Source: Phlegmacium glaucopus
Lineage: Eukaryota; Basidiomycota; Agaricomycetes; Agaricales; Cortinariaceae
DNA length: 64,000 nucleotides
Assembly: GCA_015039465.1 (NCBI GenBank)
Contig: MU130073.1
Coordinates: forward strand, 654,708 to 718,707
Direction: 5' to 3'
Under the pieces are notes generated by a model. The model saw only the letters and a program-made list of their open reading frames with translations. It ran no database searches and had not been told where the DNA came from. Shown here piece after piece: positions 1 to 10,387 of this stretch. The number at the start of each line of letters is the position of its first letter. Position 1 is the first letter of the stretch. A program made the translations under genes and the position numbers.

Positions 1-1136
1 CGTTCTAGATCATCTGGAAAGGTCACTGAAGAAGACTTTTCCTCAAATATTCGCATCCTCGCGCGCGCTGCCAAATGCCAAATGAGGATGAAAGTGGCCT
101 TAGGCGAAGGCCTATTTCCTGACGCTCAACCGGATAAACGTGCACAACTCATTTGGAATATTATTGTAGGGGCTGCAGAGAGCTCAGTCGACTCTCAGCT
201 GCTATGTATTGCACTTAATCAAGTATCAAAAGATATTAACTTGAAGAAAAACATGATAACATTTGTGCGATCTTATTCCTACTATTTTTATTTATGCTAA
301 CGGGCTTTTTAATTTCAGACCATGTATGGACGGAGCGGGCTTTTGAATTCACTAATTACCAAAGCTCGCACCTTGGTTCCAGCACACTATGGGCTCAAGT
401 CTGATTCTAAGGTAGTCATATCTGAAAGGGTTACCTGGCTTCTTCAAAAGGGTCGGTTTAAGTTTAGTGGAATTGATAACAAGGTAAATTGCCTCTTATA
501 CAAAATATTGATCTAACATTCCTTCTAGAATAAAACCTTCAACAATAACGCACCTCTTGGCAACGATATAATAGCAGACCTCATCAGTGCCCAGTTATTT
601 CACACTGGTTATGCGAAATCAGATGTTAAAGCTGCCGCAAAAATTATCCAGGCTAAGAGCCTTCCAATATCATTAATTCTCTTTGTTATTACTACGGTTT
701 GTGAACTTGTATATTTTTATCTATTTCTAACTCATTCAACTAGGTGGAACACGCTTTAAAGGAATGGGGAACAGGAAGACATGTCAAATTATCCTTTACT
801 GAGGAGCTTGGACGCTCAGGGTAAAATTTAGTCTTTATCAATATACGATCTTACTAATGGTTCTCTATCTCTTATTCAAAGATATCATGTACATCTTTCT
901 AGCTGGAATGCTCTAAAGGCAAAAAGTCCTAAATGGGCTGAAGTGTTTCCACAGCGCCTCTTCAAGACTATTGCGTATGTCTTTAGCTTCATATAAAATT
1001 CTAACCTTATGAATATTTCCTCTTTAGACAAAACTCAAGCAGTGCTTTGTTTCTTGAAGATGATCTCCAAGATAAAGAAGATTTAGAAGGCATTGATTTT
1101 GAGGAGCTTGAGCGTCTGGCAGATTTACAGGATTGA
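1..1136 (+). CDS. DUF6532-like protein, 5' partial
   Basis: The frame is open from base 1, so the start lies outside the window. Six exons fit with GT-AG introns of 45-61 nt: 1-264, 319-483, 529-696, 744-820, 882-974 and 1028-1136, all phases agreeing and giving 291 residues before the TGA. The order of blocks (KARTLVPAHYGL, then a stretch ending in FKFSGIDNK, a hydrophobic ISLILFVITT, EHALKEWGTG and LSFTEELG) matches my memory of DUF6532, a family of unknown function common in agaricomycetes and often near transposons. The C-terminus is acidic (EDDLQDKEDLEG). No enzyme motif is visible. The gene structure is clear; the family name rests on recall of the pattern. Confidence 0.72.
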
Positions 1137-1440
1137 TTTCATTTGAAAGTGGTATCTTCAAGAGCGGTGTTTTCATGGACAGCATTTATCATATTATATT
1201 ATAATTTAGAGCAAAAAATAAATGGTTTATTATTTATTATTTTTTCTAGAAAATTTAAAGGATTAAAGATTAACTGGTGTGGCCTGGTAAAGGTTTATAT
1301 TTTCAGGTGGCTATAGGACATTCTGTGATACCCTAGAATGCCATAGGACAAGGTTAAATTTTCAGGACACCACAGGGATTTACAGTCCAGCTTGACACCT
1401 CAGAAATTATTAAGCTTAAAGTAAGATTTAATATACCCTA
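1137..1440. other. AT-rich 3' flank, no gene seen
   Basis: An AT-rich stretch follows the stop codon, including a run of TTATTATTTATTATTTTTT type. Isolated copies of the CTGA/GGTGTCCT words of the following minisatellite appear from about 1300. I see no coding signal. Confidence 0.5.
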
Positions 1441-1949
1441 AGGCAACCTGAGGGTGTCTATAGCAACCTGAGGGTGTACTCTAGCAACCAGAGGCAACCT
1501 GAAATGTCCTGGACACCTCAGGCTGATTGAGCTGTCCAGTGGCAACCTGAGAATGTACTAAGCTGTCCTGTAGCAACCTGAGGGTTGATTCCTGTAGCAA
1601 CCTGAGGGTGTCCTGTAGCAACCTGAGGGTGTCCTGAGCTGTCCTGTGGCAACCTGAGGCTGTCCTGAGCTGTCCTGTGGCAACCTGAGGCTGTCCTGAG
1701 CTGTCCTGTGGCAACCTGAGGCGTCCTGAGCTGTCCTGTGGCAACCTGAGGGTGTCCTGTGGCAACCTGAGGGTGTCCTGTGGCAACCTGAGGCGTGTAC
1801 CTGGGTCCTGTGCAACCTGAGGGTGTCCTGTGGCAACCTGAGGGTGTCCTGTGGCAACCTGAGGGTGTCCTGTGGCAACCTGAGGGTGTCCTGTGGCAAC
1901 CTGAGGGTGTCCTGTGGCAACCTGAGGGTGTCCTGTGGCAACCTGAGAC
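1441..1949. repeat. 21-bp G-rich minisatellite
   Basis: Tandem copies of a 21-bp unit (GGCAACCTGAGGGTGTCCTGT) run through this interval. The copies at about 1810-1945 are almost perfect, while those on the left are diverged or carry inserted CTGAGCTGTCC words. Related CCTGAG/CACCTCAGG words continue to about 2030. The open frames across it on the minus strand (LRLPQDT repeats) are a by-product of a period divisible by three. Confidence 0.93.
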
Positions 1950-2039
1950 TTTTATACCTGGGTAACTTGCACCTCAGGGCAACCTCTTGACCTGAGAGCC
2001 TGAGCTGCCCTGGGGCACCCCAGGACATCTTAGGGAAGC

Positions 2040-3900
2040 CTAGGGAGGAAAGCATTTTTCCTGATGCAGCTGATGAAAAAATGGGGGCCTGTGCAGGTTG
2101 AACAAAATTATGTTTGATTATCAGATGATTGATCAGGTTGGTGGGGATTCGCATTTTCCTTCTCCTTTGTCTCATCCTCATCTTTAATCTTTGCTGGCAC
2201 CCTCAATATGGCTGGGATGCTGCAACTTGTCGTGCACGAAGATGAAGATCTTGATAGGATCTCCTTAGGATCGGATACAGATGAGTAAACTTGAAGGAGA
2301 GGATCGTACAACCCATTGCCTACAAGATTCATTTTTATTTTATGAACATTTTTATTTTTCTTACCTTTGCTCATTGTCGCTCATCCTCTTCATGTTTCCC
2401 TTGTATTATCGACATTATCTATTGGAAGTATATCGTCTTTGAAGCCGCCAGGTCAGACAGACAGAGCCTGGTATCGATGGAGGATGGATTGTTGAGAGGA
2501 ATTTGGAAGAAACTCAAACGGTCACATATGTGACAGATAACAGAACATGTATAGACAAAAAATAATACCCAAGGACTTGCAATAAATATTCTGACACGAA
2601 AATCGTCCATAAATCATCAAATAAACCAAGTTATTTTACTCGAAACTCCTGTTCAGGTAGAGGAGGAGCCTGACATTCCCAGGAACTTCTAGATCTGTCG
2701 AATGCACCACTTGTATATCATACTAATCCGTGAACAGAGTGAGCCAGCAGGTCGTAGTAGCTTTTGCTTACTATTAGATATGTCGCTCATTTCTATTTGT
2801 CTTGGATCCCATTTGGCACTAGTCCTGTTTTTACCGCGCCCCCAAACCTGTGCTAGAAAATCATTATGTAATCTTCGGACTTTGAATTATCGTTGCGTCG
2901 AGCTCATGCAACGACAGAGGCTTTTTGCTACTTTTTAGGGTGAAAGTTGTTTTATTTAGCTTAGGCATCATATAAATTAAAATTTGAGGCTCAGAGGATG
3001 GGTGTTTATGTGACTTCCTCATCGGTAGGAAATGAAGCCAAAAGTGGTGCACATGATTTGGAGCTCAACTTGATATGCACTTAAATTTCAAGAAAGCATC
3101 CACATCACGTCAGAGACTCCTAAATTAGATATATAATACATTTAAGGATCCAATAGAAATAGATTCTCTCTAAGAACAGCTGAAAAGACCCTTTAATTAT
3201 TGTGTTCAGGGGAGATGAAGATGATTTCGAAGTCCGAAGATTACATAAACATTTTCTAGCACGGGTTTGGGGGCGCGGTAAACAACAGACTTCATATATC
3301 GTGATCCATAACTCATGTCACATCACATATATCGAAGCTGTCTACGAGAGACTAATTTGGCACTGGCACCTATCGAAGAAAAGACCTGTACGAGTGTCAG
3401 TACTTGAGTAAGTCGACTTTGCTTTGGATGCTTATCGATGGCGAATATGTTGCATTATCATTGTGCAGAATAAGCACGAAAGAAATGGGTATAACAAATG
3501 ACAGTCAACGAAATGCGAGCTCAAATTTAAATTGAAGTGAAATATGTAACAAGAAATGAGAGAAAATGCGGCCGTCGAAGAAAATACCTGTATAAATGTT
3601 GAGAACCAGAAATCGAACGATCTGCACGGATAAATGTATTACATTATCATGCAAACCAAGGTATAAAAAATGGGGGTCAACGGAATACAAGCTAAGTTTA
3701 AATTGAGGTGAATATGCAGCATGGAACGAGAGAAAATGCCAGCGCCCAAAAAAATTTCCTGGAATTAAAAAGTATGATAAATATAAATAGTTGGAGCAAA
3801 TCTGCAAATAAGGATGCTGCGTTCTCTGAGCGGGGTTCAATTAGGGAGTGCTCCTAGCACCCTCAAGCACGTTTTAACGCTGTCATCCATCCATGGAAGC
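2040..3900 (+). pseudogene. Decayed repeat unit (3' end of orphan gene plus flank)
   Basis: The stretch at 2239-2288 reads EDEDLDRISLGSDTDE then TAA, a decayed form of the acidic last exon of the orphan family seen intact at 27000-42571. What follows is the usual downstream sequence of that family: a TTGCCTACAAGATTC word, CTTACC(A/T)TTGCTCATTG, a GTCGACATTA-like word, GGTCGGACAGA-like words, then TTTAAAT(C/T)GAAGTGAAAT with AACGAGAGAAAATG. This is the left-most and one of the most diverged members of the array. No first or second exon is recognisable in front of it. Confidence 0.7.
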
Positions 3901-4005
3901 TCCAAATTGACCTACGGCATTTGTCTTAACCTAAACTAAAAGGGGGGTTTACAGCACTGTCATTCAGGAGATCTAGTCATTTGTCCTGCGAAATACACTG
4001 TCAGT

Positions 4006-4735
4006 AAATTGTGCACGCCTCGAATGTCCTACTTTCGACTACGAAAGACATGATTTGGATCGTAAGGTGGGGGTTCAATCGAGGAACCTGAGGGGCATCC
4101 TCGCGAACAAGGACCATGTCAAGGAGCTGCTACGGTACATAGGGAGGACAGGTCGGTTGAAAAAGCCAGGTGAAGTCCCCGCTCCTGCTCATTCACAGTA
4201 GACAAGCACAAGGATGATACATTTCTTAGGTCACCCTGCAATCACAATGCGAAACTCTTTAGCGCAAGACAGGAGGAAAGCTGACTCTCGCTCGACACGA
4301 AGCTATCCCTATAATTCACTATAATCTACAACACAAAACATAATCGCCCGCTTTACGACAAGTCGCCATACTAACTACCCCCTAGCGTGCATCACTTCGT
4401 CGTACCTACTGCCAGCCAGTCGGGTACTTAAAAGACAGAGGGAGTATCCCATCTCATTCAAGTTATCAAAAATCGAGTCGATGAACAGCTACCCACTACA
4501 CGCTATACCATGCTCCTGAAAACGGCGTTTCTGTGCCAGGCTAATCTTTAGGGGATCGGTTCGCTTCGGGCGTACCCCGTTAGTGCATCAGGAGGTGGGG
4601 GAAAGGGGAAAGGCATTAGGGGCCTGGTAGTATAGTTCAACCCGAGTGTGTAACGTCTGCATGGGGCTACGCTCTATAGACTTAAATTGACATAAAAAAA
4701 ATAAAAAATAAAAAAAAAATAAAAAATTGTGCACG
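4006..4735. mobile_element. Retroposed insert with A-rich tail and 12-bp target duplication
   Basis: The 12 bases AAATTGTGCACG occur at 4006-4017 and again at 4724-4735. In other repeat units the same place is uninterrupted (for example near 16965-16990, AAATTGTGCACGAAATAGG). The 706-bp insert (4018-4723) ends on its right in a long A-rich tract broken by single T's (about 4690-4723). Target duplication plus an A-rich 3' end is the mark of LINE-driven retroposition. There is no long reading frame, so it is a SINE-like element or a retrocopied RNA. A weak box-B-like GGTTCAATCGAGG lies near 4073. Confidence 0.8.
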
Positions 4736-4826
4736 ATATAAGCAAACTGGAAACATAAACACCACATATATAACATTGGGCTTCGCTTGAACCCTTCCCC
4801 CAGCTCCAAATCAACTCCGAAACACG

Positions 4827-6110
4827 ATGTATACTAATAACACCAGCCCCGAATTCGGCCATCCTGCCTACTATTTCCAATTATCAGGAACAACCACAAG
4901 AGGTCATTCCGCGAACAACGCAGGAGCTGGCTTGGCACAGAGACCCCCCGTCAATCAACCTTCAATAGTCGACTGCAACCCAACGCAACAGAGGGGGAGA
5001 AAACCACACGACAGGGATCGTTCGTGTCCCTCCGTTCAGAGGCTGCGTACAGACCTGTCGGTGTATGAGGTCCCCATCATACGCTTGGAAAGTATGTTGA
5101 TTTCGCAACCCACCCATCACAACTCTTCATGGCAGGCGCAACAACAGGTGGTTGCAGGGCAGCACTATGCCTAGCACTCCAGTGCAACGCTCCGTTGGCC
5201 CTATCATGGGTCAGCAGCTTCGACATCAACATCAACCTCCTCCAAGTCGCAATCAACACAACGGGCGCCGCAGGACGGAGGCTCGATACGGTGCGGAGAC
5301 ATCATCAGGACCACCCTCAAGAGATCGATCCATATGCAACGCGGGGGCTGGCTCGACACAGAGACCCCCGTCGAGCTACCCTTCGATAGTAGATGGCAAC
5401 CTGATTCAAACGAAGCGGAGCAAACCGTACGACAGGGATCGTTCAGGTCCCTCCCTTCGGAGGCTGCGTACAGACCTCTCGATGTACGAGGTCCCCGTAG
5501 TGGAGTTACAAAGTATGTTGATTTCGCAATCCATCCATTACATTTTATCCACAGCAGGCGCGGCAGCAGGATCGAATATCCCTGCTGTGATCCCTTCCCG
5601 GCGCCATCAATGTGGCAGATGCCATTGTCATCGGCACCATCACTGGCAGCACCATGTCCAGCTCCACCTCCTCGGGATCTCCCAGAATGGGAGGCAGCGT
5701 ACAGACGAGTGGACCTCTCGGTGTACGAGACCACCATCGTGGACTTGGAAAATATATTGATTTCCCAATCCATCCATTATTTTTTATTCACAGCTCTTTG
5801 TAGCAGGCGCGACAACAGGTGGTTCGAATATCCCTGCTGGAATCCCATCACCGGCACCATCGACACCGTCGACATGGACCCTCTCCATCTGCTGCGCCAA
5901 CTTCAACTCCTGCATCGGCTACGTTGGCATTGACAGCCTTTTCTGAGATGCCCGATGAGGAGGCGGTGACCAACGCAAACATAAGTATGCAAGAACGTAC
6001 GTGTAATTTACTATCTTTCTTGATTTTCTGAACATCGTCGCTAAAACTCTTCTGCCGGTCGAAGAAGACGATTTTGATACGATTTCCTTAGGGTCAGATG
6101 CAGATTATCA
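4827..6110 (+). pseudogene. Orphan-family copy A, internally triplicated and decayed
   Basis: An ATG at 4827 is in the place of the orphan gene's start, behind a TATATAA at about 4770, but the N-terminal block MDPNDTNSQ is only recognisable as MYTNNTSPE. Core pieces of the first exon occur three times in a row: RTDLSVYEVP near 5070, RTDLSMYEVP near 5490 and RVDLSVYETT near 5720. The first is followed by only part of the usual intron start, and the other two by the usual intron-like GTATGTTGATTTCGCAATCC or a variant. A proline-rich second-exon remnant and the GAACGTACGTGTAATTTACT splice region (about 5990-6010) follow, then a last-exon remnant at about 6060-6115. Frames shift between pieces, so no full protein is possible. 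Confidence 0.75.
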
Positions 6111-6590
6111 ATATTAAAGAATAGGATCATATAATCGTTTGCCTACAAGTTTCTGTTCTTTTTTTCAACCCGTAATTATCACTATGAATGTTTTTTTTCT
6201 TACCATTGCTCAGCGCCCAGCGCTCATTGTTGCTTGTCATCTTAATGACTTCTTTGCTTTGTGGGCATTGGTTGTTTAAATTATACGGTTTTGAAGGCAT
6301 AAGGTCGTCGAGTGGGACAGAAACTTATCGATGGACAAAACCATCATCAGTGGTCACCTCTGTGACATATGTGACAACCATCTGCCCAAAATCGCAACCG
6401 TTTAGGAATGTGTATATTTTTAGACATACATTACCATCTGCTGCTCTACGATCCACAGTATGCTTTACTGCCTCACTTCAGAGTCCTTTTGGTGTGTTGG
6501 ATTAACAATAACTAAGGACTTGTAATCAGTACTCTGACACAGAAATCATCGAATGCACTGCTTGTCACATGGGAAAACAATGAATTTAAC
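6111..6590. repeat. Downstream flank of repeat copy A
   Basis: This contains the same ordered words as the flanks of other copies: AATCGTTTGCCTACAAG, CTTACCATTGCTCA, GGTTTTGAAGGCATAAGGTCGTCG, TGACATATGTGACAACCA, CGTTTAGGAATGTGTATATTTTTAGACATACATTACC and CTGCTCTACGATCCACA. Similarity stops near 6590, which marks the left edge of the single-copy block carrying GON7, LTO1 and the receptor. Confidence 0.7.
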
Positions 6591-8080
6591 AAGATCGTTT
6601 TGTTGACCTAGATTCTAAGTTGGTTGCTCGTAACATGAGGTAGCCGTGGGATAGCCGAAAAAGGAGCATCAGTGATGCTGGCATGTAATAGCATATCCGT
6701 AGCCTTTTCAGCAGACTTAGTTGGAAGCAGAATGATTTGTGGTGGTTGATGGTCAATATTGCAACGACTGATACTACCACCACCAATATGTGCCTCATCA
6801 TGGTGACCATCTAATGTTGACTGCGGAAATGAAGACAAATTCCGATTCCGATTCCAATTCAAAGGACAAAGAGATATACGTCGCATATAATGACCTTGAC
6901 CTCGACTTATTCTGAAGGTGAACCCCTAGCAGACACAGATACAGATGGTATCTAACCGGACGCAGACGGGGTAGAAACAGACGAGGGCCTCCCTTATTCC
7001 GCCAACACCCACCCTTTTAACGGAAGGTAGCCACTGGGTGGTGGTGTTGAGGATCGTGGTCGCGTTGCTAGTGACATTCGTATGTCATCTTGATCTTCAT
7101 CCATTGTAAATCTCTCATCAACCCCCTTCTTCCTGCTCTTCCAGTTCGTCGTCTCGCTAGTTTTCCTCCTGGTCGAAACGATCAGAATGATCATAGACTG
7201 ATCCATGAATCGAGCCATAACCTTACTATCCACATCACCATCACCATGAATATCATGATCCTGTAGCCACAACACCATCTCCTTCCACGTCTACATCATC
7301 ATAAGTCGTATCAAGTCCAACAGCCACGTTCGATGGAGGCATCCCATTCAAGGGCTGACGTGACGTCAGATGGGACAGTGGCGGTGGAAACACCAGCAGA
7401 GGAGACCTGTGATCTCGACTCAGCCATTATCCCACTCCCACCCATATCCCCGACCTCCGACCCAAGCGCTACTATCTGACTCGGCAGCAACGGTCTCTGA
7501 CCCAACGGCCTAGGTTGAGGAGTCAAAGGGCTGTAAGTAAGAGCTAACGAGATGCTGGGTGGGATATTTGCGCATATATGCTGGTGAGGATGAGGATGAA
7601 GAAATGATAGAGGAAGAATCCAAAAGAGTCGGTGAAGAAGGGGAAGAGATGGTTACTCTTGAATCCAGAGGAGATTCCTGCAAATATGTTCCATATAAGA
7701 GGTAATGCCGAGAGCAATCTTGAAACCTGAGCCGAAGGCGGCAACGGGTGCGACAGGCGATGGCTCTTCATCTTCATTCCCAAGGACTGCTACCATAAAA
7801 ACTATGGACGTTTCATCCGATGAACTATGTCCTAAATCAACATCCATATCACTTTTAAAGACTCAAATGAGAGCCCAGCACCTATATGGACCTAACCGGG
7901 GAGTAGTTAGCGTTGGTTCGCTGTAATATGAAAACGGTGGAGACACCGGGCTCTTGGAAGTTGTAGATATGTAGATAAGAGTTCTCTTCAATGTATAGAT
8001 CTAGACAAAGGAGAAATGTACGAAAGAGCTCGAATCTACGGGGTGCTAATGTCAGTAATGACTTCAAGAGCTTCCGATTT
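6591..8080. other. Undetermined stretch with exon-like pieces on both strands
   Basis: No family is recognised. On the minus strand there are Ser/Pro-rich pieces: a C-terminal-like one ending SNQLRI at 6608, one at 6994-7278, one at 7311-7526 and a piece starting MDVDLGHSSSDE at 7847. On the plus strand there is an acidic run at about 7580-7690 (EDEDEEMIEEE) and a piece from 7705. Several GT-AG pairs of about 50 nt can be drawn on either strand, and the phases do not settle the matter. It is probably one multi-exon gene of low complexity, more likely on the minus strand, but I cannot define it. Confidence 0.3.
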
Positions 8081-8093
8081 CCTAGATACCTTT

Positions 8094-8396
8094 TCACACA
8101 GAATCATCGCCTTCCTCCTCTTCCTCCTCTTCTTCATCGTTTCCTTTCTTCAGCTCCCTCTTCAGCTCCTTCTTACCGACACAGTCTCTCCACGCTGTTA
8201 ACTCATCACCAGTTTGTCTCCTTGCCTCCCCCAACGCATTCCGCAAAGCGTCATAATATGATTTCTTCGCGTCTTGGCTGTCGTTACTCGCTAGAGTGTC
8301 AATTTTGAATTGGTGTGTTTTGGAGGTTGATTTATCTCCTGCGTCCACTCCTCCTGGAAGATTTAGAGAGTATTGAATCTTTATCATGGAATTCAT
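8094..8396 (-). CDS. GON7: EKC/KEOPS complex subunit Gon7-like
   Basis: A single-exon frame of 100 aa. The features match fungal Gon7: a short beta-strand-like start (MIKIQYSLNLP), a middle helix YYDALRNALGEARRQTGDEL followed by TAWRD, and a Glu/Asp-rich tail (EEEEEEEEGDD). Gon7 is the small, poorly conserved fungal subunit of the EKC/KEOPS complex, which makes the t6A37 modification of tRNAs that read ANN codons and has links to telomere maintenance. The length is in the family range. Translation could start at residue 1 or at Met4. Its start faces that of the LTO1 gene across 114 bp, so the two probably share a promoter region. The call rests on the ELTAWRD helix plus the acidic tail, so it is good but not certain. 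Confidence 0.68.
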   Translation of the reverse strand: MNSMIKIQYSLNLPGGVDAGDKSTSKTHQFKIDTLASNDSQDAKKSYYDALRNALGEARRQTGDELTAWRDCVGKKELKRELKKGNDEEEEEEEEGDDSV

Positions 8397-8510
8397 CTAC
8401 AGGAAGTTCAATCTTGAACTCCGAGCGCAATCCGAGCGGTAACATTTAGACGCTTCCGCAAAACAAATACAAATGCCGATACTCCTTCTCCTGAGGTTAC
8501 GTTTTCTCAA
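8397..8510. promoter_or_regulatory. Shared GON7/LTO1 intergenic promoter region
   Basis: Only 114 bp separate the two divergent start codons. The stretch contains GAACTCCGAGCGCAATCCGAGCGG and a CTCCTTCTCC pyrimidine tract. No TATA box is visible. The arrangement implies bidirectional transcription; this is inference from spacing. Confidence 0.5.
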
Positions 8511-9177
8511 ATGACTGAGGTATTTGACCTAGAGTCTCTCATTCATGTTGAACAAACGTATGCGCTCTTAACTTCCGCAAAAATGCAAATATTTTGACCT
8601 GTACGATCACCAGTTTCTACGATTCGGGATATCACGATGGTTTTACACATGGACGTATACATGGATTAATAGAAGGGAGATCGTTAGGCAGGGAAAAAGG
8701 TTTCGAAATGTGGGAGGAAATTGGATTCTATGAAGGTTTCGCATTGACCTGGAGGGCGATCCTCAAACAGCAGTCGAAGGACGACGAGTTGGGTTGATTC
8801 TTCTAAAAACAATGTGTTATCTAATTTATCGTTTCTTTTGTGGCAGCCGATCCTCCCAACACATTCGACATCTACTGGAATACATCTCTCAATTTCCACG
8901 TGTCAACCCATCCATCTCAGACGACGCTGCTTCTTCACTTGACATATCAAGACTTCTGCGCCAGATTCGGTCTCGATGCAAGGCACTCTGCTCGACTCTT
9001 GGCATTCATCCCAGACTTCGATCCACTAGCGAAGATGCTGAGGAAGAAATACAAGGAGATTTGGATATGCAGGTAGACAAATCGTCGAAAATAGCAGCAG
9101 ACTCTGCTATTCCTATCTGGAAAATCGATAAAACTGGTGCAAAAAAACCGGTGACGAATCAGGATCTCAGTTTCTGA
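8511..9177 (+). CDS. LTO1: LTO1/ORAOV1-like protein (Yae1 domain)
   Basis: Three exons: 8511-8557, 8614-8772 and 8847-9177, giving 178 aa. Residues of the second exon carry the glycine-spaced repeat of the Yae1/Lto1 family (GYHDGFTHGRIHGLIEGRSL, then GREKGFEMWEEIGFYEGFA). The third exon has the usual C-terminal helix (HIRHLLEYISQFPRVNP, then LDISRLLRQIRSRCKAL). Lto1 works with Yae1 to bring the cytosolic iron-sulphur targeting complex to the ABC protein Rli1/ABCE1, which is needed for ribosome recycling. The second donor (8773, GTCGAAGG) is weak; a stronger-looking GTTGAT at 8788 would put the last exon in another frame that lacks the family pattern. The C-terminal tail after residue 125 is not conserved. 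Confidence 0.8.
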
Positions 9178-10387
9178 ATGTCAATCACTAGGTGTAGTTG
9201 AAAGAGCTTTGGCAAGATCCAAAACACAGTTCAGTTGTCGGAGACTTCATTTTGATGAGATGGTGGTAGGTTCACATACTACTCACTTCAAGGTATCATA
9301 CCACAGTGAATCTCATGTCCTGTTTTAACAGATGCTTCTTTGTGTGATATATTACACGATTTTTTTTGCTTTCAGCCATAGTCCACTGGCATAAATATTT
9401 TTCTACCGGAGCAATGTTTTCCGAAGTTTTCCGGCGGGGTTATGAATACCCTACGTCTCACTAGAGGATGAAAAAGAAAATGGGGAGGGGCCCAGTGAGT
9501 CGAACTTTCTAACACAACTACTACTATCAAAAGGTAAACGCTCATATGAAATATGTAAATAGGAAGTCAATGTCTATGGGGAAGCGAGGGTGAACTATTA
9601 AGATCACCGGAGTCGACAATTATAATCCAGAGTGAGTGAGAAGTCTGAGGCGTAGTAGGAATTTATTATATAAACCAATTTCTTCGACCACCCGCCCAGA
9701 TTCCGCCGACGGACTACCTTGACATATTTTTCCTCGAATAATTGGGAGCCCTCATGGACCATGAATACGTCGTCAAACCAATTTGTGCTCCATCATCAAG
9801 TATTTCCATGATCGTGTCTTTCGGCAATGCTCTGGCTTGGCAGCGTACACGTTTGAACGAAGATGTAAAAGCCTAAACGCATTTTCATTTATTCTAATAT
9901 CTGCTCGCTAGTTCCTTCCATCTCGAGCGAGAATGCGTTATTCTTTGACTAGGTTCCTCTCAGTGGCGTTAAATCATGCTGTCGTTCCTCCGCAAGATCA
10001 AACTTTGTACAGAATGGGACTTCCGGAAGACTGGTACTTGAAGCCATGAAATATTTTTTGACAGAGCTTCCAATGACCCACTCTTGAGCAATGGCACAAT
10101 GGTGCGTCTTCGACCAGTAACTGGAGGAAATATTCCTGCTATAACTGCTGCTACTGATGGTCGAAGGGGGATCCATATTTTCGACCCTTGCAATGATCCA
10201 GATGGTATTGGCTGCACCCTTTTCGAGGATCAAGCCACATTACACCTAAAGGAGACCAGATACCCTTCTGACGACGTGTATGAAATGAGCCATCACGTGA
10301 TTCACATACTTTTGTTGCTTCATCGTGGGAATGGCAAACTCCACTGCAAATTGTGACGACGTTCTCTTCATCAGTAAAACCATCATA
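9178..10387. other. Intergenic region upstream of the NACHT-WD40 gene
   Basis: No gene is assigned. Around 9950-10360 both strands have frames of about 90 codons, neither with a recognisable motif, and no splice pattern ties them to a neighbour. A frame open upstream of the receptor start (from 10325) could add 21 residues to that protein. Confidence 0.4.

Noticed and set aside
1441..1949. CRISPR-like array of short repeats
   Set aside because: Units are contiguous with no unique spacers, and this is eukaryotic DNA.
1558..2181. A 207-codon minus-strand frame rich in LRLPQDT repeats
   Set aside because: It is the translation of the 21-bp minisatellite. A period divisible by three keeps any frame open, and the ends have no gene-like sequence.
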